Assembly: GCA_026931325.1 (NCBI GenBank)
Contig: JAIXLO010000177.1
Span: forward strand, 1 to 64,000
DNA: 64,000 nucleotides
Direction of reading: 5' to 3'
Source: Chitinophagales bacterium
GTDB taxonomy: Bacteria; Bacteroidota; Bacteroidia; Chitinophagales; Chitinophagaceae
Shown here piece after piece: positions 45,911 to 56,697 of this stretch. The position numbers were made by a program, and so were the translations under genes. The notes under the pieces were generated by a model that did no database searches, was not told the origin of the DNA, and saw only the letters and a list, made by a program, of their open reading frames with translations. Within the stretch, counting starts at the first letter, position 1. Each line of letters opens with the position of its first letter.

Positions 45911-48900
45911 ATGGCTACAAAAAAAGACATTAACAAAATCAAACCTGGTTTTTCTAAAATTACTATTAGTCTTGCTTCTCCAGATTCTATCTTAGAAAGA
46001 AGTTTTGGTGAAGTACTAAAACCAGAAACTATCAACTATCGTACTTACAAGCCTGAAAGAGATGGATTATTTTGTGAAAGAATTTTTGGACCTGTTAAAG
46101 ATTATGAATGTGCTTGTGGCAAATACAAACGTATTCGTTATAAAGGTATAGTTTGCGATCGTTGTGGTGTTGAAGTAACAGAAAAAAAAGTTAGAAGAGA
46201 AAGAATGGGGCATATTAAACTGGTGGTTCCAGTTGTGCATATTTGGTATTTCAAAAGTTTACCAAATAAAATAGGTTATTTATTAGGAATGAGTTCTAAG
46301 AAATTAGAAAACATTATTTATTATGAACGTTATGTTGTTATTAAAGGTGGAGTTGTTGAAAGCTTAGGTACAGGAGATTTACTTACAGAAGAAGAATACT
46401 TAAATACCATAGATTCATTACCTAAAGACAATCAATATTTACCAGACGATGACCCTCAAAAATTTATTGCAAAAATGGGGGCAGAAGCAGTTTATGATTT
46501 ATTAGCAAATTTAAACTTAGATGAAATAAGTTATCAACTTAGAAATGCAGCTGCTAATGAAACTTCTCAACAACGTAAGGCAGATGCTTTAAAACGATTA
46601 AGTGTTGTTGAAGCATTTAGAGATTCAACTGATAGAATTTCAAATCGTCCTGAATGGATGGTTATGCAACATATCCCTGTTATTCCACCAGAATTAAGAC
46701 CATTAGTACCATTAGATGGTGGAAGATTTGCTTCATCTGACTTAAACGATTTATATCGTCGTGTAATTATTAGAAATAATCGTTTAAAACGTTTATTAGA
46801 AATTAAAGCACCTGAAGTAATCTTACGTAATGAAAAACGTATGTTACAAGAAGCTATTGATAGTTTGTTTGATAATAGCCGTAAATCAAATGCTGTAAAA
46901 GCAGAAGGTGGTAGAGCTTTAAAATCTTTAAGTGATGTTTTAAAAGGTAAGCAAGGACGTTTTCGTCAAAACTTATTAGGTAAACGTGTGGATTATTCTG
47001 GTCGTTCTGTAATTGTTGTAGGACCTGAATTAAAAATGCATGAATGTGGTTTACCAAAAGATATGGCTGCAGAATTATTTAAGCCATTTATCATTAGAAA
47101 ATTAATTGAAAGAGGTATTGTAAAAACGGTAAAGTCAGCAAAAAAATTAGTTGATAAAAAAGAAGCTGTTGTTTGGGATATTTTAGAAAATATTTTAAAA
47201 GGGCATCCTGTTTTACTAAATCGTGCCCCAACATTACACAGATTATCTATTCAAGCTTTCCAGCCAAAATTAATTGAAGGCAAAGCCATACAATTACACC
47301 CATTAGTAACAGCAGCTTTCAATGCAGACTTTGATGGTGACCAAATGGCTGTACACGTACCATTAAGTAATGCTGCAATTTTAGAGGCTCAGTTATTAAT
47401 GCTATCATCTCATAACATTCTTAACCCTCAAAGCGGTACACCTATTACTCTTCCTTCTCAAGACATGGTATTAGGTTTATACTATATAACAAAAGCAAAA
47501 AAATCAACTAAAGAAGAGCCAATAAAAGGCGAAGGAAAAGTTTTTTATAGTTTAGATGAAGTAATTATTGCTTACAATGAAAAAGCAGTTGATTTACATG
47601 CAAAAATAAAACTACGTACTCAGGTTTTAGAAAAAGGTCAATTAGTTAAAAAATTAGTTGATACAACTGTTGGTCGTGTTTTATTTAATCAATTTGTACC
47701 ATCAGAAGTTGGTTATATAGATGCACTTTTAACCAAAAAGAATTTAAAAGAAATTATTGGCGATATTATTAAGATAACAAATGTTCCTAAAACTGCTAAA
47801 TTCTTAGATGATATTAAAACTCTTGGTTTCCGAATGGCTTTCAAAGGAGGATTATCATTTAGCATTAATGATTTGGTAGTGCCAGAAGAAAGAGATGAAT
47901 TATTAGAAATGGCTCAAGCAGACGTTGATGAAATTTGGGATAACTATAACATGGGACTTATTACCAATAATGAACGCTACAATCAAATTGTAGATATTTG
48001 GAATCGTGCAGATATGAGAATTACAGAATCCTTAATTCAGAAAATGACTACTGATAAACAAGGATTCAATTCAGTATTTATGATGTTAGATAGTGGTGCT
48101 CGTGGAAACAAAACCCAAGTTAAACAGTTAGTAGGAATAAGAGGATTAATGGCTAAACCACGTAAAAGTGGCTCTAGTGGTTCTGAAGTTATTGAAAATC
48201 CAATCTTATCAAACTTTAAAGGTGGATTGAACGTATTGGATTATTTCATTTCTACGCATGGTGCTCGTAAAGGTTTAGCAGATACAGCTTTAAAAACTGC
48301 AGATGCAGGTTATTTAACTCGTAGATTAGTTGACGTTGCTCAGGATGTTGTAATCACAGAAGAAGATTGTGGTACATTAAGAGGAATAGCAATAAGTTCA
48401 CTTAAAGATAACGAAGATATTATTGAACCTTTAGCAGATAGAATTGAAGGCCGTACTTCATTGCATGATATTTATCATCCAGTTACAGATGAATTAATTA
48501 TTAAAGCAGGAGAAGGAATAAAACCAAGCATTGCTAAAAAAATAGAAGAAAGTGGCATTGAAACTGTTGAAATTCGTTCAGTACTCACTTGTGAATCAAA
48601 AAGAGGAGTTTGTGTAAAATGTTATGGTAAAAATTTAGCTACTGGCTATATTGCACAAAGAGGCGATGCTGTAGGAATTATTGCTGCTCAATCAATTGGT
48701 GAGCCTGGTACACAGCTTACCTTACGTACATTCCACGTTGGTGGTGTTGCTGGAGGTGCAGCAGTTGAATCTTCTTTAACTGCAAAATTTGATGGTACAA
48801 TTCATTTCGATGGATTACGTACAGTTTCTTCTGTAGATAATGAGGGTAATAAAGTAAATATAGTCATTGGTAGAACAGGTGAAGTTAGAATTATGGATGA

Positions 48901-50197
48901 TAAAAATGATAGACTATTAATTAGTAATAATGTACCTTATGGCTCTACATTGAGGGTAAAAGATAAACAAGAGGTAAAGAAAGGTGATGTTATTTGTACA
49001 TGGGATCCATTTAATAATGTAATTATTGCTGAGCATAATGGTACTATTAAATATGAAGGAATTATTGAAGGTATCACTTATAGAGATGAAAGCGATGATC
49101 AAACAGGTCACCATGAAAAAGTAATCATAGAAACAAAAGATAAAACTAAAATTCCTACTATCATTATTTCTGGAAAAGAAAATAAACAATATAACTTACC
49201 AGTAGGTAGCCATTTATCAGTTGATGAAGATGATGAAGTAAGAGCAGGTCAAGTTTTAGTTAAAATACCACGTATATTAGGAAAACTAAGAGATATTACA
49301 GGGGGCTTACCTCGTGTAACTGAACTATTTGAAGCAAGAAATCCAGGTAACCCAGCTATCGTTTCTGAAATTGATGGTATAGTAACTTTAGGTTCTGTAA
49401 AACGTGGTAACAAAGAAATCATTGTTGAATCTAAAGATGGAATGATTAAGAAATATTTGGTTCCTACTTCTCGTCAAATGCTTGTACAAGATAGCGATTT
49501 TGTAAAAGCTGGCACACCATTATCAGATGGACAAATTTCGCCTGCAACTATTCTTGCCATTAAAGGACCATTTGCTGTACAGGAATATGTTGTAAATGAA
49601 ATTCAAGAAGTTTATCGTTTACAAGGTGTAAAAATAAATGACAAACACATTGAAGTAATTGTTCGTCAAATGATGAAGAAAGTTGAAATAGTTGATGCTG
49701 GTGATACAAAATTCTTAGAAGAAGATTTAGAAGATAGAATTGATTTCATAGCAGAAAATGATAGAATATTTGACAAAAAAGTTGTTACAGAACCTGGAGA
49801 TAGTACAAAAATGAGAGCTGGGCAAATTATTACTTTACGTGAATTAAGAGAAGAAAATTCAGTTCTTCGCAGAGCAGATAAAAAACTTGTAGAAGTTCGT
49901 GATGCAAAACCAGCTACAGCAACACCAGTTTTACTTGGTATTACTAAAGCTTCATTAGGTGTACAAAGTTGGATTTCTGCAGCTTCATTCCAAGAAACAA
50001 CAAAAGTATTAAGCACTGCAGCTATTAATGGAAAAGTAGATTATATGACAGGATTAAAAGAAAATGTAATTACTGGTCATTTAATTCCTGCTGGAACCGG
50101 CTTAAGAGATTTTGAAAATCTAATTGTTGGTAACAAGGAAGAATATAAATTACTTTCTGCAGCACGTGAAGCTATGAGCTTTGATGATGATGAATAA
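45911..50197 (+). CDS. rpoC: DNA-directed RNA polymerase subunit beta'
   Basis: The 1428-residue catalytic subunit. The N-terminal zinc site is C67, C69, C82, C85 (ECACGKYKR...VCDRCG). The magnesium-binding NADFDGD is at 471-477, with Asp473, Asp475 and Asp477. The second zinc site starts at Cys894 ([13 protein letters not shown]). Trigger-loop region [16 protein letters not shown] follows. The protein is complete. rpoB, normally directly upstream, is missing here; the neighbour is the ATP-grasp-like gene. A strong terminator follows at 50225. Confidence 0.98.
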   Translation: MATKKDINKIKPGFSKITISLASPDSILERSFGEVLKPETINYRTYKPERDGLFCERIFGPVKDYECACGKYKRIRYKGIVCDRCGVEVTEKKVRRERMGHIKLVVPVVHIWYFKSLPNKIGYLLGMSSKKLENIIYYERYVVIKGGVVESLGTGDLLTEEEYLNTIDSLPKDNQYLPDDDPQKFIAKMGAEAVYDLLANLNLDEISYQLRNAAANETSQQRKADALKRLSVVEAFRDSTDRISNRPEWMVMQHIPVIPPELRPLVPLDGGRFASSDLNDLYRRVIIRNNRLKRLLEIKAPEVILRNEKRMLQEAIDSLFDNSRKSNAVKAEGGRALKSLSDVLKGKQGRFRQNLLGKRVDYSGRSVIVVGPELKMHECGLPKDMAAELFKPFIIRKLIERGIVKTVKSAKKLVDKKEAVVWDILENILKGHPVLLNRAPTLHRLSIQAFQPKLIEGKAIQLHPLVTAAFNADFDGDQMAVHVPLSNAAILEAQLLMLSSHNILNPQSGTPITLPSQDMVLGLYYITKAKKSTKEEPIKGEGKVFYSLDEVIIAYNEKAVDLHAKIKLRTQVLEKGQLVKKLVDTTVGRVLFNQFVPSEVGYIDALLTKKNLKEIIGDIIKITNVPKTAKFLDDIKTLGFRMAFKGGLSFSINDLVVPEERDELLEMAQADVDEIWDNYNMGLITNNERYNQIVDIWNRADMRITESLIQKMTTDKQGFNSVFMMLDSGARGNKTQVKQLVGIRGLMAKPRKSGSSGSEVIENPILSNFKGGLNVLDYFISTHGARKGLADTALKTADAGYLTRRLVDVAQDVVITEEDCGTLRGIAISSLKDNEDIIEPLADRIEGRTSLHDIYHPVTDELIIKAGEGIKPSIAKKIEESGIETVEIRSVLTCESKRGVCVKCYGKNLATGYIAQRGDAVGIIAAQSIGEPGTQLTLRTFHVGGVAGGAAVESSLTAKFDGTIHFDGLRTVSSVDNEGNKVNIVIGRTGEVRIMDDKNDRLLISNNVPYGSTLRVKDKQEVKKGDVICTWDPFNNVIIAEHNGTIKYEGIIEGITYRDESDDQTGHHEKVIIETKDKTKIPTIIISGKENKQYNLPVGSHLSVDEDDEVRAGQVLVKIPRILGKLRDITGGLPRVTELFEARNPGNPAIVSEIDGIVTLGSVKRGNKEIIVESKDGMIKKYLVPTSRQMLVQDSDFVKAGTPLSDGQISPATILAIKGPFAVQEYVVNEIQEVYRLQGVKINDKHIEVIVRQMMKKVEIVDAGDTKFLEEDLEDRIDFIAENDRIFDKKVVTEPGDSTKMRAGQIITLRELREENSVLRRADKKLVEVRDAKPATATPVLLGITKASLGVQSWISAASFQETTKVLSTAAINGKVDYMTGLKENVITGHLIPAGTGLRDFENLIVGNKEEYKLLSAAREAMSFDDDE

Positions 50198-50224
50198 ATA
50201 ATTTTTATTTATAAAAATAAAATT

Positions 50225-50256
50225 AAGGAGTTGCTTAACAGCAACTCCTTTTTTAT
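50225..50256 (+). terminator. Rho-independent terminator after rpoC
   Basis: AAGGAGTTGC (50225-50234) and GCAACTCCTT (50241-50250) form a perfect 10-pair stem with a TTAACA loop and a T run. Confidence 0.92.
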
Positions 50257-50348
50257 TAAAAAACTATAGTATGAAACAAATAGAAATTCCAATTCAAAAA
50301 AACTTTTTAAATAAATACAAATTGTTTTTTCTATTTCTGTTTAGCTAT

Positions 50349-50356
50349 TATATTTG
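50349..50356 (+). promoter_or_regulatory. -7 element of the tRNA-Ser promoter
   Basis: TATATTTG, an exact TAnnTTTG, lies 36 bases before the tRNA 5' end. A -33 TTTG is not clear; a TTG about 24 bases earlier is the nearest. Confidence 0.5.
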
Positions 50357-50391
50357 CAGCCCTTTCGTTTTAGCAGAAAGGAAAATAAGTT

Positions 50392-50480
50392 GGTGAGATG
50401 GATGAGTGGCTGAAATCAACAGTTTGCTAAACTGTCGTACGGGTTAAACTGTACCGAGGGTTCGAATCCCTCTCTCACCG
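50392..50480 (+). tRNA. tRNA-Ser (anticodon GCU)
   Basis: An 89-base class II tRNA. The acceptor stem is GGTGAGA with TCTCACC; the anticodon stem ACAGT/ACTGT holds loop TTGCTAA with anticodon GCT at 50426-50428, reading AGC/AGU. The long variable arm (GTAC...GTAC pairing) is diagnostic for serine. The T arm is GAGGG-TTCGAAT-CCCTC. Discriminator base G; CCA is not encoded. Confidence 0.96.
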
Positions 50481-50627
50481 CAAAAAATAAAGCTCTTGTA
50501 ATTCAAGAGTTTTATTTTTTTATACACACCCCAATAAAAAATCTTTCTTAATAAACTCAAAAAAAAATAACCTTTTACATTTAACTGAAATATTTATTCG
50601 TTCTTTGTAGGTATATATTTTATTACA

Positions 50628-51611
50628 ATGAAAAAAAATATTGCTTTAATTGTTGGTGGTTTTAGTGGAGAAGCTGAAATAAGCTATAAGAGTGCCATCA
50701 CAGTTTTTAATAATGTAGATAAAGAAAAATTCAATATTTATACCATTGATATTAATCCTGAAGGATGGTGGTATAAAAATGATCATGAGGAAAAAGTTAT
50801 TGTTAATAAAGATAATTTTTCAATTAACATCAACAATCAAACAATCAAATTTGATGCAGCATTAATGTGCATACATGGTACACCTGGTGAAGATGGAAAA
50901 TTACAAGGCTATTTTGATATGCTAAATATACCATACACAAGTTGTAATGCTGCAACTTCTGCACTTACATTTAATAAAAGATTTACAGTAGCTGTTGCTT
51001 CTTTTGGCGGAATTAAAGTTGCTAAATCTGTAATGTTATTAAAAAACAATTTTAATGATGATATAGCTGAAATTGCCAATACACTTAAATTCCCATTATT
51101 TGTAAAACCTAATAATGGAGGTAGCAGTATTGGTATGAGTAAAGTAAATGAAGAACAATTTTTAATACAAGCAATTCATAAAGCTTTCAAAGAAGATAAT
51201 CAAGTACTGATAGAAGAATTTATACAAGGAAGAGAATTTACAATTGGTGTATTTAAAGTAAAAAACAAAATAATTACTTTACCAATAACCGAAATAATAA
51301 GTAAAAATGATTTTTTTGATTATGAAGCAAAATATTTAGGGCAAAGTGATGAAATTACACCAGCAATTGTAGATAATCAAATTACAGAGCAAATAAGAAA
51401 TGCAGCAAAAAAGATTTATCAACTATTGAATTGTCGTGGTATAGTTAGAATTGATTTTATTTATAACGAACAAAATAAAGAGCCATATATGTTAGAGGTA
51501 AATACAGTTCCTGGACAAAGTGAAGCAAGTATTATACCTCAACAAGTAAAAGCTTTTGGCTGGAGTTTAAAAGAGTTTTATACAACATTAATAGAAGAAT
51601 GTTTTATTTAA
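50628..51611 (+). CDS. ddl: D-alanine-D-alanine ligase
   Basis: Makes the D-Ala-D-Ala dipeptide of peptidoglycan precursors, in the cytoplasm. It has 327 residues, ATP-grasp fold: N-terminal IALIVGGFSGEAEISYKSA, HGTPGEDGKLQGYFDMLNIPYTS, FPLFVKPNNGGSSIGMSKV and the Mg-binding IDFIYNEQNKEPYMLEVNTVPG, seen in parts. The next gene is a PASTA-domain protein, a second link to the cell wall. Confidence 0.95.
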   Translation: MKKNIALIVGGFSGEAEISYKSAITVFNNVDKEKFNIYTIDINPEGWWYKNDHEEKVIVNKDNFSININNQTIKFDAALMCIHGTPGEDGKLQGYFDMLNIPYTSCNAATSALTFNKRFTVAVASFGGIKVAKSVMLLKNNFNDDIAEIANTLKFPLFVKPNNGGSSIGMSKVNEEQFLIQAIHKAFKEDNQVLIEEFIQGREFTIGVFKVKNKIITLPITEIISKNDFFDYEAKYLGQSDEITPAIVDNQITEQIRNAAKKIYQLLNCRGIVRIDFIYNEQNKEPYMLEVNTVPGQSEASIIPQQVKAFGWSLKEFYTTLIEECFI

Positions 51612-51672
51612 TAATATAAACATTAGATATTAAAAAAATCTTCATTTTTGTATTTCTATAAAAAAGAAAACA

Positions 51673-52488
51673 TTGTTTAAGTTTTTAACTGATAAACCAC
51701 TTTGGGTAAATATTATTGCAGCAATAGCATTAATATTAATCATTGTATTTATTTTCTTTGCCTCATTAGACGCTATAACCCATCATGGAAAAACAAAAAA
51801 TGTTCCTGATGTTGTGGGGCAAAATATTACAGCTGCAATAAAAATTTTAGAAAATAATAATTTTAAAGTAGAAATTATTGATTCTGTTTTTATAGATAGC
51901 CTTGCTAGATTATCTGTAATAAAACAAATACCTGAAAGTAATGCTGTAACTAAGGAAGGACGTACAATTTATCTTACAATTAATAAAGCTATTGCTCCTG
52001 AAGTTGAAATGCCTTCACTTATTGGTTACTCTTTTAAAAGTGCACAACTGATGCTCCAAAGTTTAAGTTTAAAAATGGGCGACACAAGCTATAGACCAGA
52101 CTTTGCTAGAAATTCTGTATTAGAACAATTATATAATGATAAACCAATTAAAGCAGGTACAAAAATTCCTATGAGTAGTACAATAAGTTTGGTTTTAGGT
52201 AGTGGTATTGGTAATGTTGAAATGAATGTGCCAAATCTTGTTGGTTTAAAAGTATCTGATGCAATTGCTCAATTACAAGCCTTACATTTAAATGTAGGGC
52301 CAATTATTGCATTAGAAAATGTTACTGATACACTTAATGCTTTTGTTGTAGAACAAAGGCCAAGTGTTTATAGTGAGCCTTTACCAGACCAAAAAGTACA
52401 AAACAAAATAAGAGCAGGCCAAGTGGTAGACTTATTTATTAAAAATACTTTTTCAATTGTTTCAAAAGATTCTTTAATCAATAATTAA
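51673..52488 (+). CDS. Membrane-anchored PASTA-domain protein
   Basis: A 271-residue protein that starts with TTG (51673); no ATG precedes the membrane helix (LWVNIIAAIALILIIVFIFFA). Three PASTA-like domains follow: NVPDVVGQNITAAIKILENNN at ~42, EMPSLIGYSFKSAQLMLQSL at ~112 and NVPNLVGLKVSDAIAQLQAL at ~185. PASTA domains bind peptidoglycan; there is no kinase or transpeptidase domain fused, unlike PknB or PBP2x. It lies after ddl and 5 bases before the rhodanese gene. Confidence 0.88.
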   Translation: MFKFLTDKPLWVNIIAAIALILIIVFIFFASLDAITHHGKTKNVPDVVGQNITAAIKILENNNFKVEIIDSVFIDSLARLSVIKQIPESNAVTKEGRTIYLTINKAIAPEVEMPSLIGYSFKSAQLMLQSLSLKMGDTSYRPDFARNSVLEQLYNDKPIKAGTKIPMSSTISLVLGSGIGNVEMNVPNLVGLKVSDAIAQLQALHLNVGPIIALENVTDTLNAFVVEQRPSVYSEPLPDQKVQNKIRAGQVVDLFIKNTFSIVSKDSLINN

Positions 52489-52493
52489 TTTTT

Positions 52494-52802
52494 ATGAAAA
52501 ATATTTCAGTAGAAGAGTTAAAAGAAAAATTAGACTCTGGAGTGCATATAAATTTGATAGATGTAAGAGAAGAGCCTGAACATGCAGACTTTAATATTGG
52601 TGGTATAAATTTTAAATTAAGGCGTATGCAAGATATGGCTATTGAAGAAATAGAACATTTAAAAAACGAAGAAGTAATATGTTATTGTCGTAGTGGGCAA
52701 AGAAGTGCTATGGCTTGTTTAATTTTAGAACATTTAGGATTTACTAATACTGTAAACGTAATAGGTGGTGTTATTGCCTGGCAAGAAAAATATGGTAGAT
52801 AG
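52494..52802 (+). CDS. Rhodanese-like domain protein
   Basis: A 102-residue single-domain sulfurtransferase-type protein. The cysteine of the active-site loop is Cys65 in CYCRSGQRSAM; LIDVREEPEHADFNIGG and VNVIGGVIAWQEKY mark the ends of the fold. It begins 5 bases after the PASTA gene stop, so it is in the same transcript. Substrate not known. Confidence 0.9.
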   Translation: MKNISVEELKEKLDSGVHINLIDVREEPEHADFNIGGINFKLRRMQDMAIEEIEHLKNEEVICYCRSGQRSAMACLILEHLGFTNTVNVIGGVIAWQEKYGR

Positions 52803-52928
52803 TAGCTAAAATCTTTACAAACTTACACTTTATAAATATTTTATTTTTAGCTATAAGCACTTCATTTGTAACATCTTACACCCTATTTAATAATTCTATT
52901 GCTTTTTTATACAAATTATTAAAAAAAG

Positions 52929-52961
52929 TTTGCTTCATTTAAAATAATAAACTTACTTTTG
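52929..52961 (+). promoter_or_regulatory. Promoter of rplU-rpmA
   Basis: TTTG at 52929-52932 and TACTTTTG at 52954-52961 are 21 bases apart, matching the Bacteroidota pattern; the start of transcription would be near 52968, 16 bases before the rplU ATG. Confidence 0.65.
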
Positions 52962-52983
52962 CCGTCCAAATTTTTAAAAAGTC

Positions 52984-53289
52984 ATGTTAGCAGTAGTAAA
53001 AATTGCAGGTCAACAATTTAAGGTACAAGCTGGAGATAATCTTTATGTACCACATATTGAAGGAAATACAGGAGATAAAGTTGAGTTTAATGAAGTATTA
53101 TTTTTAGATAATAATGGAGTTATATCAACAGGTAGTGATGTAAAAGCAAAAGTAAAAGCTGAAATTGTAGAAGATTTAGTGAAAGGCGATAAAGTAATTG
53201 CTTTTAAAATGAAAAGAAGAAAAGGCTTTAGAAAAAAGCATGGTCATAGAACTCAATATACTCATATAAAAATTGAAAGTATAGCATAA
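52984..53289 (+). CDS. rplU: 50S ribosomal protein bL21
   Basis: A 101-residue large-subunit protein. MLAVVKIAGQQFKVQAGDNL, VEFNEVLFLDNNG and MKRRKGFRKKHGHRTQYTHI are standard. First gene of rplU-rpmA, as in most bacteria, with an 82-base gap containing a short AT hairpin. Confidence 0.97.
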   Translation: MLAVVKIAGQQFKVQAGDNLYVPHIEGNTGDKVEFNEVLFLDNNGVISTGSDVKAKVKAEIVEDLVKGDKVIAFKMKRRKGFRKKHGHRTQYTHIKIESIA

Positions 53290-53371
53290 TACTTTTTATA
53301 AAAAAGTACAATGATTAATTATTGTATTTCAAAATTTAAAAAAAATATTAAGTAGTTAAAATAAAAAAATT

Positions 53372-53638
53372 ATGGCACACAAAAAAGGTGAAGGCAGTGT
53401 AAAAAATGGTCGTGATTCAAACAGTAAACGTTTGGGTGTAAAAATTTTTGGTGGACAGCCTGCATTAGCTGGTAATATTATTGTTCGTCAAAGAGGTACT
53501 GTTTATCATCCAGGAAAAAATATTGGTGTTGGAAAAGACTTTACACTATTTGCATTAACAGATGGAATTGTAGAATTTAGAAAAACTAAAAATGCAAAAA
53601 CAGTTGTGTCTATAACAGAAGTTAATACTGCTGAATAA
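53372..53638 (+). CDS. rpmA: 50S ribosomal protein bL27
   Basis: An 88-residue protein at the peptidyl-transferase centre. [20 protein letters not shown] is the standard N-terminus, without the cleavable extension of Firmicutes. [20 protein letters not shown] follows. Co-transcribed with rplU. Confidence 0.97.
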   Translation: MAHKKGEGSVKNGRDSNSKRLGVKIFGGQPALAGNIIVRQRGTVYHPGKNIGVGKDFTLFALTDGIVEFRKTKNAKTVVSITEVNTAE

Positions 53639-53706
53639 AAAAAATTTTGTAGTTACAAAAATGTTTATAATTTTATGGCATTAACTAACCATTAAATTTT
53701 AAAAAC

Positions 53707-53886
53707 ATGGCAACTGCAAAAAAAGCAACAAAGAAAGCAGCTCCTAAGAAAGCAGCTCCAAAAAAGGCAGCTCCAAAAAAGGCAGCTCCAAAAAAGGCAG
53801 CTCCTAAAAAAGCAGCAAAAAAAGCAGCAAAAAAGGCAGCTCCTAAAAAAGCAGCAAAAAAGGCAGCTCCTAAGAAGAAAAAATAA
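53707..53886 (+). CDS. Lys/Ala/Pro-rich histone H1-like protein
   Basis: A 59-residue ORF, starting MATAKKATKKAAPKKAAPKK and continuing in the same KKAAPKKAA pattern to a KKKK end. Composition is almost only Lys, Ala and Pro, as in the C-terminal tail of histone H1 and bacterial Hc-type proteins. It should bind DNA non-specifically. The DNA is built of near 15-base repeats (GCAGCTCCAAAAAAG), so its length can change by slippage. A perfect terminator palindrome follows at 53908-53933. Confidence 0.82.
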   Translation: MATAKKATKKAAPKKAAPKKAAPKKAAPKKAAPKKAAKKAAKKAAPKKAAKKAAPKKKK

Positions 53887-53907
53887 TTTCTTCAATAAGA
53901 AAAAAAT

Positions 53908-53933
53908 AAAAGCCTCGAAATTTCGAGGCTTTT
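53908..53933 (+). terminator. Rho-independent terminator after the histone-like gene
   Basis: A perfect 26-base palindrome AAAAGCCTCGAAA / TTTCGAGGCTTTT; works in both directions. Confidence 0.88.
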
Positions 53934-54037
53934 ATTTTCATAAATACCTCTTCTACTAAAAAATAACTTTTCTTAAAATAAACTAATTCACAATACTTAA
54001 TATCAGCAAGTATATTTGCTAAGGCATTAAGCATGAT

Positions 54038-55135
54038 ATGAAAAAATTAGACTTATATATACTTAAAAAGTTTTTTTTTACTTTTTTCTTTTCAGTTTTT
54101 TTATTTGCAATTATTGCTATTGTAATTGATGCAAGTGAAAAGGCTGATGATTTTGTACAGTCTAAATTATCTTTTCAACAAATTATTACTGAATATTATT
54201 TTGGCTTTATTCCTCACATTATTGCACTACTATTTCCCTTATTTGTTTTTATTGCTGTTATTTTTTTTACTTCTAAAATGGCAAGTAAAAGTGAAATAAT
54301 TGCTATACTAGCAAGTGGTATAAATTATAATAGATGGTTAAGACCTTATATTATTGGTGGGGCAATTTTATCACTCATTCTTTGGATAGCCAATCAACAA
54401 ATTATTCCAAAGGCAAATGTTATTCATTCAAACTTTCTTACAAAATATGTTGATAGAAATTCGTCTTATGAAGCATTGATGAATAGTAGAAAAAGAAATG
54501 ACCTTTATTTTAAGTTAGATTCTTTTTCTTATGCTGGAATTATTAGTTATGACACTTTGTATAAACAAGGCGGTAGATTTTTCTTAGATAAATTTAATGA
54601 TACAAAAATTATTCAAAACATTAGAAGTGAAGGAATAAAATGGGATGCTAATAAAAACAAATGGATTTTAACTACTGTTTTTATTAGAAATATTAATGGG
54701 CTTAAAGAACAAGTTGAACGATATGATGAAAAAGAAATGAATTTTAATTTTAAACCTAACGATTTACAAAAAGATAATTATACAACAGGTAAACTAACAA
54801 CTCCAGAACTTAAAAGGTATATTAAATTAGAAGAGATGAGAGGTTCTGAAACTATTAATGATTTTAAGATAGAAAGATACAAAAGAGATGCAGGTGCTTT
54901 TACAGTTTTTATGCTTACCATTATTGGAGCTATTATAGCTGGAAGAAAAGTGAGAGGAGGAAGTGGCATTCATTTGGCTGTTGGAATTGCAATTGCTGCA
55001 CTTTACATTGTTACAGATAAATTTTCAACTATTTTTTCTACTAAAGGAAATTTTTCTCCTTTAATTGCAGCATGGTTGCCTAATATTTTCTTTTGCTTGG
55101 TTGTAATTTATTTATATAAGAAAGCACCAAAATAA
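54038..55135 (+). CDS. LptF/LptG family permease
   Basis: A 365-residue inner-membrane protein of the YjgP/YjgQ family, which with LptB/LptC moves lipopolysaccharide to the cell surface. The N-terminus LDLYILKKFFFTFFFSVFLF is the first helix; two more helices lie at ~60-80 and ~100-122. A periplasmic domain (about 135-280) follows, then three C-terminal helices from AFTVFMLTIIGAIIAGRK on. LptF versus LptG cannot be decided. TATATTTG at 54011-54018 is a candidate -7 element. Confidence 0.88.
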   Translation: MKKLDLYILKKFFFTFFFSVFLFAIIAIVIDASEKADDFVQSKLSFQQIITEYYFGFIPHIIALLFPLFVFIAVIFFTSKMASKSEIIAILASGINYNRWLRPYIIGGAILSLILWIANQQIIPKANVIHSNFLTKYVDRNSSYEALMNSRKRNDLYFKLDSFSYAGIISYDTLYKQGGRFFLDKFNDTKIIQNIRSEGIKWDANKNKWILTTVFIRNINGLKEQVERYDEKEMNFNFKPNDLQKDNYTTGKLTTPELKRYIKLEEMRGSETINDFKIERYKRDAGAFTVFMLTIIGAIIAGRKVRGGSGIHLAVGIAIAALYIVTDKFSTIFSTKGNFSPLIAAWLPNIFFCLVVIYLYKKAPK

Positions 55136-55315
55136 TTTTTCCTTAATGAGTTTTGTTGAACAAATAACTTGTTTTACCTTTAGCCACTTTCAGTAATCTG
55201 TAATTGTAATTAATTGTTTTCTTTTAATCTTAAAAAATAATTAAACTTTAAACAAATTAGTGATTGTTGAATACATACTTAAAAAAATTTAGAAAAATAC
55301 ATTAAATATTAACTC

Positions 55316-56638
55316 ATGGGCATTATTAAAAACACATTCAAACAAAAAGCGGATATAGCTAATAGCGAAATAAAAGCAATATTAAGTGAACATGGTTCTA
55401 AAACTATTGGAGAAGTAAAGCTATCACAAATTTATCAGGGAATGCGTGGCATAACAGGATTAGTTTCTGAAACAAGTTTATTAGATCCCCAAGAAGGAAT
55501 TAGATTTAGAGGTTACTCAATACCTGAATTACAAGAAAAATTACCAAAAGCAGAAGGTGGTGATGAACCATTACCAGAAGGAATTTTTTACTTAATGTTA
55601 CTTGGAGAATTACCAAAAGATGAAGATGTACAACATATAACAAGTGTATGGCAACGTAGAAGTCATGTACCTTCTCATGTTTTTGATACAATAGATGCAC
55701 TACCAGTTACTGCACATCCAATGACGATGTTTGTTACTGGTATTATGGCTTTACAAACAGAAAGCCATTTTGCTGCTGAATATGCAAAAGGCATCAGTAA
55801 AAAAGACTATTGGAATCCTATGTATGATGATGCAATGGATTTAATTGCAAGACTGCCAAGAATTGCAGCTTATGTTTATAGAAGAAAGTATAGAAATAAT
55901 CAACACATACAACCAAATGGTTTATTAGATTGGGCAGGGAATCTTGCACACATGATGGGCTATAATGATGAAAGTTTTAAAGAATTGATGCGTTTGTATA
56001 TGACTATTCATGCTGACCATGAAGGAGGCAATGTATCTGCACACACAACTCATTTAGTTGGTAGTGCATTAAGTGATCCTTATTTAAGTTATGCTGCTGG
56101 TATGAATGGTTTAGCTGGTCCATTGCATGGCTTAGCAAATCAAGAAGTGATAAAATGGATTTTTGAAATGCAAGAACAATTAGCTACAGATACTCCATCT
56201 AAAGATCAAATAGCACAATATGTAAAAGATACTTTAGCATCAGGTAAAGTTGTACCAGGTTATGGTCATGCTGTTTTAAGAAAAACAGATCCTCGTTTTA
56301 CTGCTCAAATGAAGTTTGGTAAAAAACACATGCCTGATGATAAACTTTGTCAAACAGTTTGGAATATTTATGAAACAGTTCCTCCTATTTTACAATCATT
56401 AGGAAAAATAAAAAATCCTTGGCCAAATGTAGATGCTCATAGTGGTGCATTATTAGTGCATTATGGATTGGTTGAATATGAATTTTATACTGTTTTATTT
56501 GCTGTAAGTAGAGCATTGGGTGTAATGGCAAGTCTTTGCTGGGACAGGGCCTTAGGCTTACCATTAGAAAGACCAAAAAGCGTTACCACAAACAGTGTAA
56601 AACTTTGGTTAGAAGGTAAAGATGAAATTTGGGATTAA
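55316..56638 (+). CDS. gltA: Citrate synthase, eukaryotic-like type
   Basis: Joins acetyl-CoA and oxaloacetate at the entry to the TCA cycle. It has 440 residues and resembles the mitochondrial form (IYQGMRGITGLVSETSLLDP, GIRFRGYSIPELQ). The catalytic residues are His271 (GPLHGLANQE), His318 (GYGHAVLRKTDPR) and Asp373 (NVDAHSGALL). Single gene with its own terminator. Confidence 0.95.
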   Translation: MGIIKNTFKQKADIANSEIKAILSEHGSKTIGEVKLSQIYQGMRGITGLVSETSLLDPQEGIRFRGYSIPELQEKLPKAEGGDEPLPEGIFYLMLLGELPKDEDVQHITSVWQRRSHVPSHVFDTIDALPVTAHPMTMFVTGIMALQTESHFAAEYAKGISKKDYWNPMYDDAMDLIARLPRIAAYVYRRKYRNNQHIQPNGLLDWAGNLAHMMGYNDESFKELMRLYMTIHADHEGGNVSAHTTHLVGSALSDPYLSYAAGMNGLAGPLHGLANQEVIKWIFEMQEQLATDTPSKDQIAQYVKDTLASGKVVPGYGHAVLRKTDPRFTAQMKFGKKHMPDDKLCQTVWNIYETVPPILQSLGKIKNPWPNVDAHSGALLVHYGLVEYEFYTVLFAVSRALGVMASLCWDRALGLPLERPKSVTTNSVKLWLEGKDEIWD

Positions 56639-56669
56639 CAACAAACAAAAATTTATTACTAAATATCTT

Positions 56670-56697
56670 AAACTGCCTATAAAAGGCAGTTTTTTAT
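56670..56697 (+). terminator. Rho-independent terminator after gltA
   Basis: AAACTGCC and GGCAGTTT (56670-56677, 56685-56692) form a perfect 8-pair stem followed by T. Confidence 0.85.

Noticed and set aside
50271-50396. Plus-strand ORF of 41 residues after rpoC, with a hydrophobic core
   Set aside because: It contains the exact -7 element of the tRNA-Ser promoter and runs into the tRNA acceptor stem; chance ORF in AT-rich DNA.
53692-53895. Minus-strand Cys/Phe/Ser-rich ORF
   Set aside because: Antisense of the Lys/Ala repeat gene; composition is the mirror of the AAA/GCA codons on the other strand.
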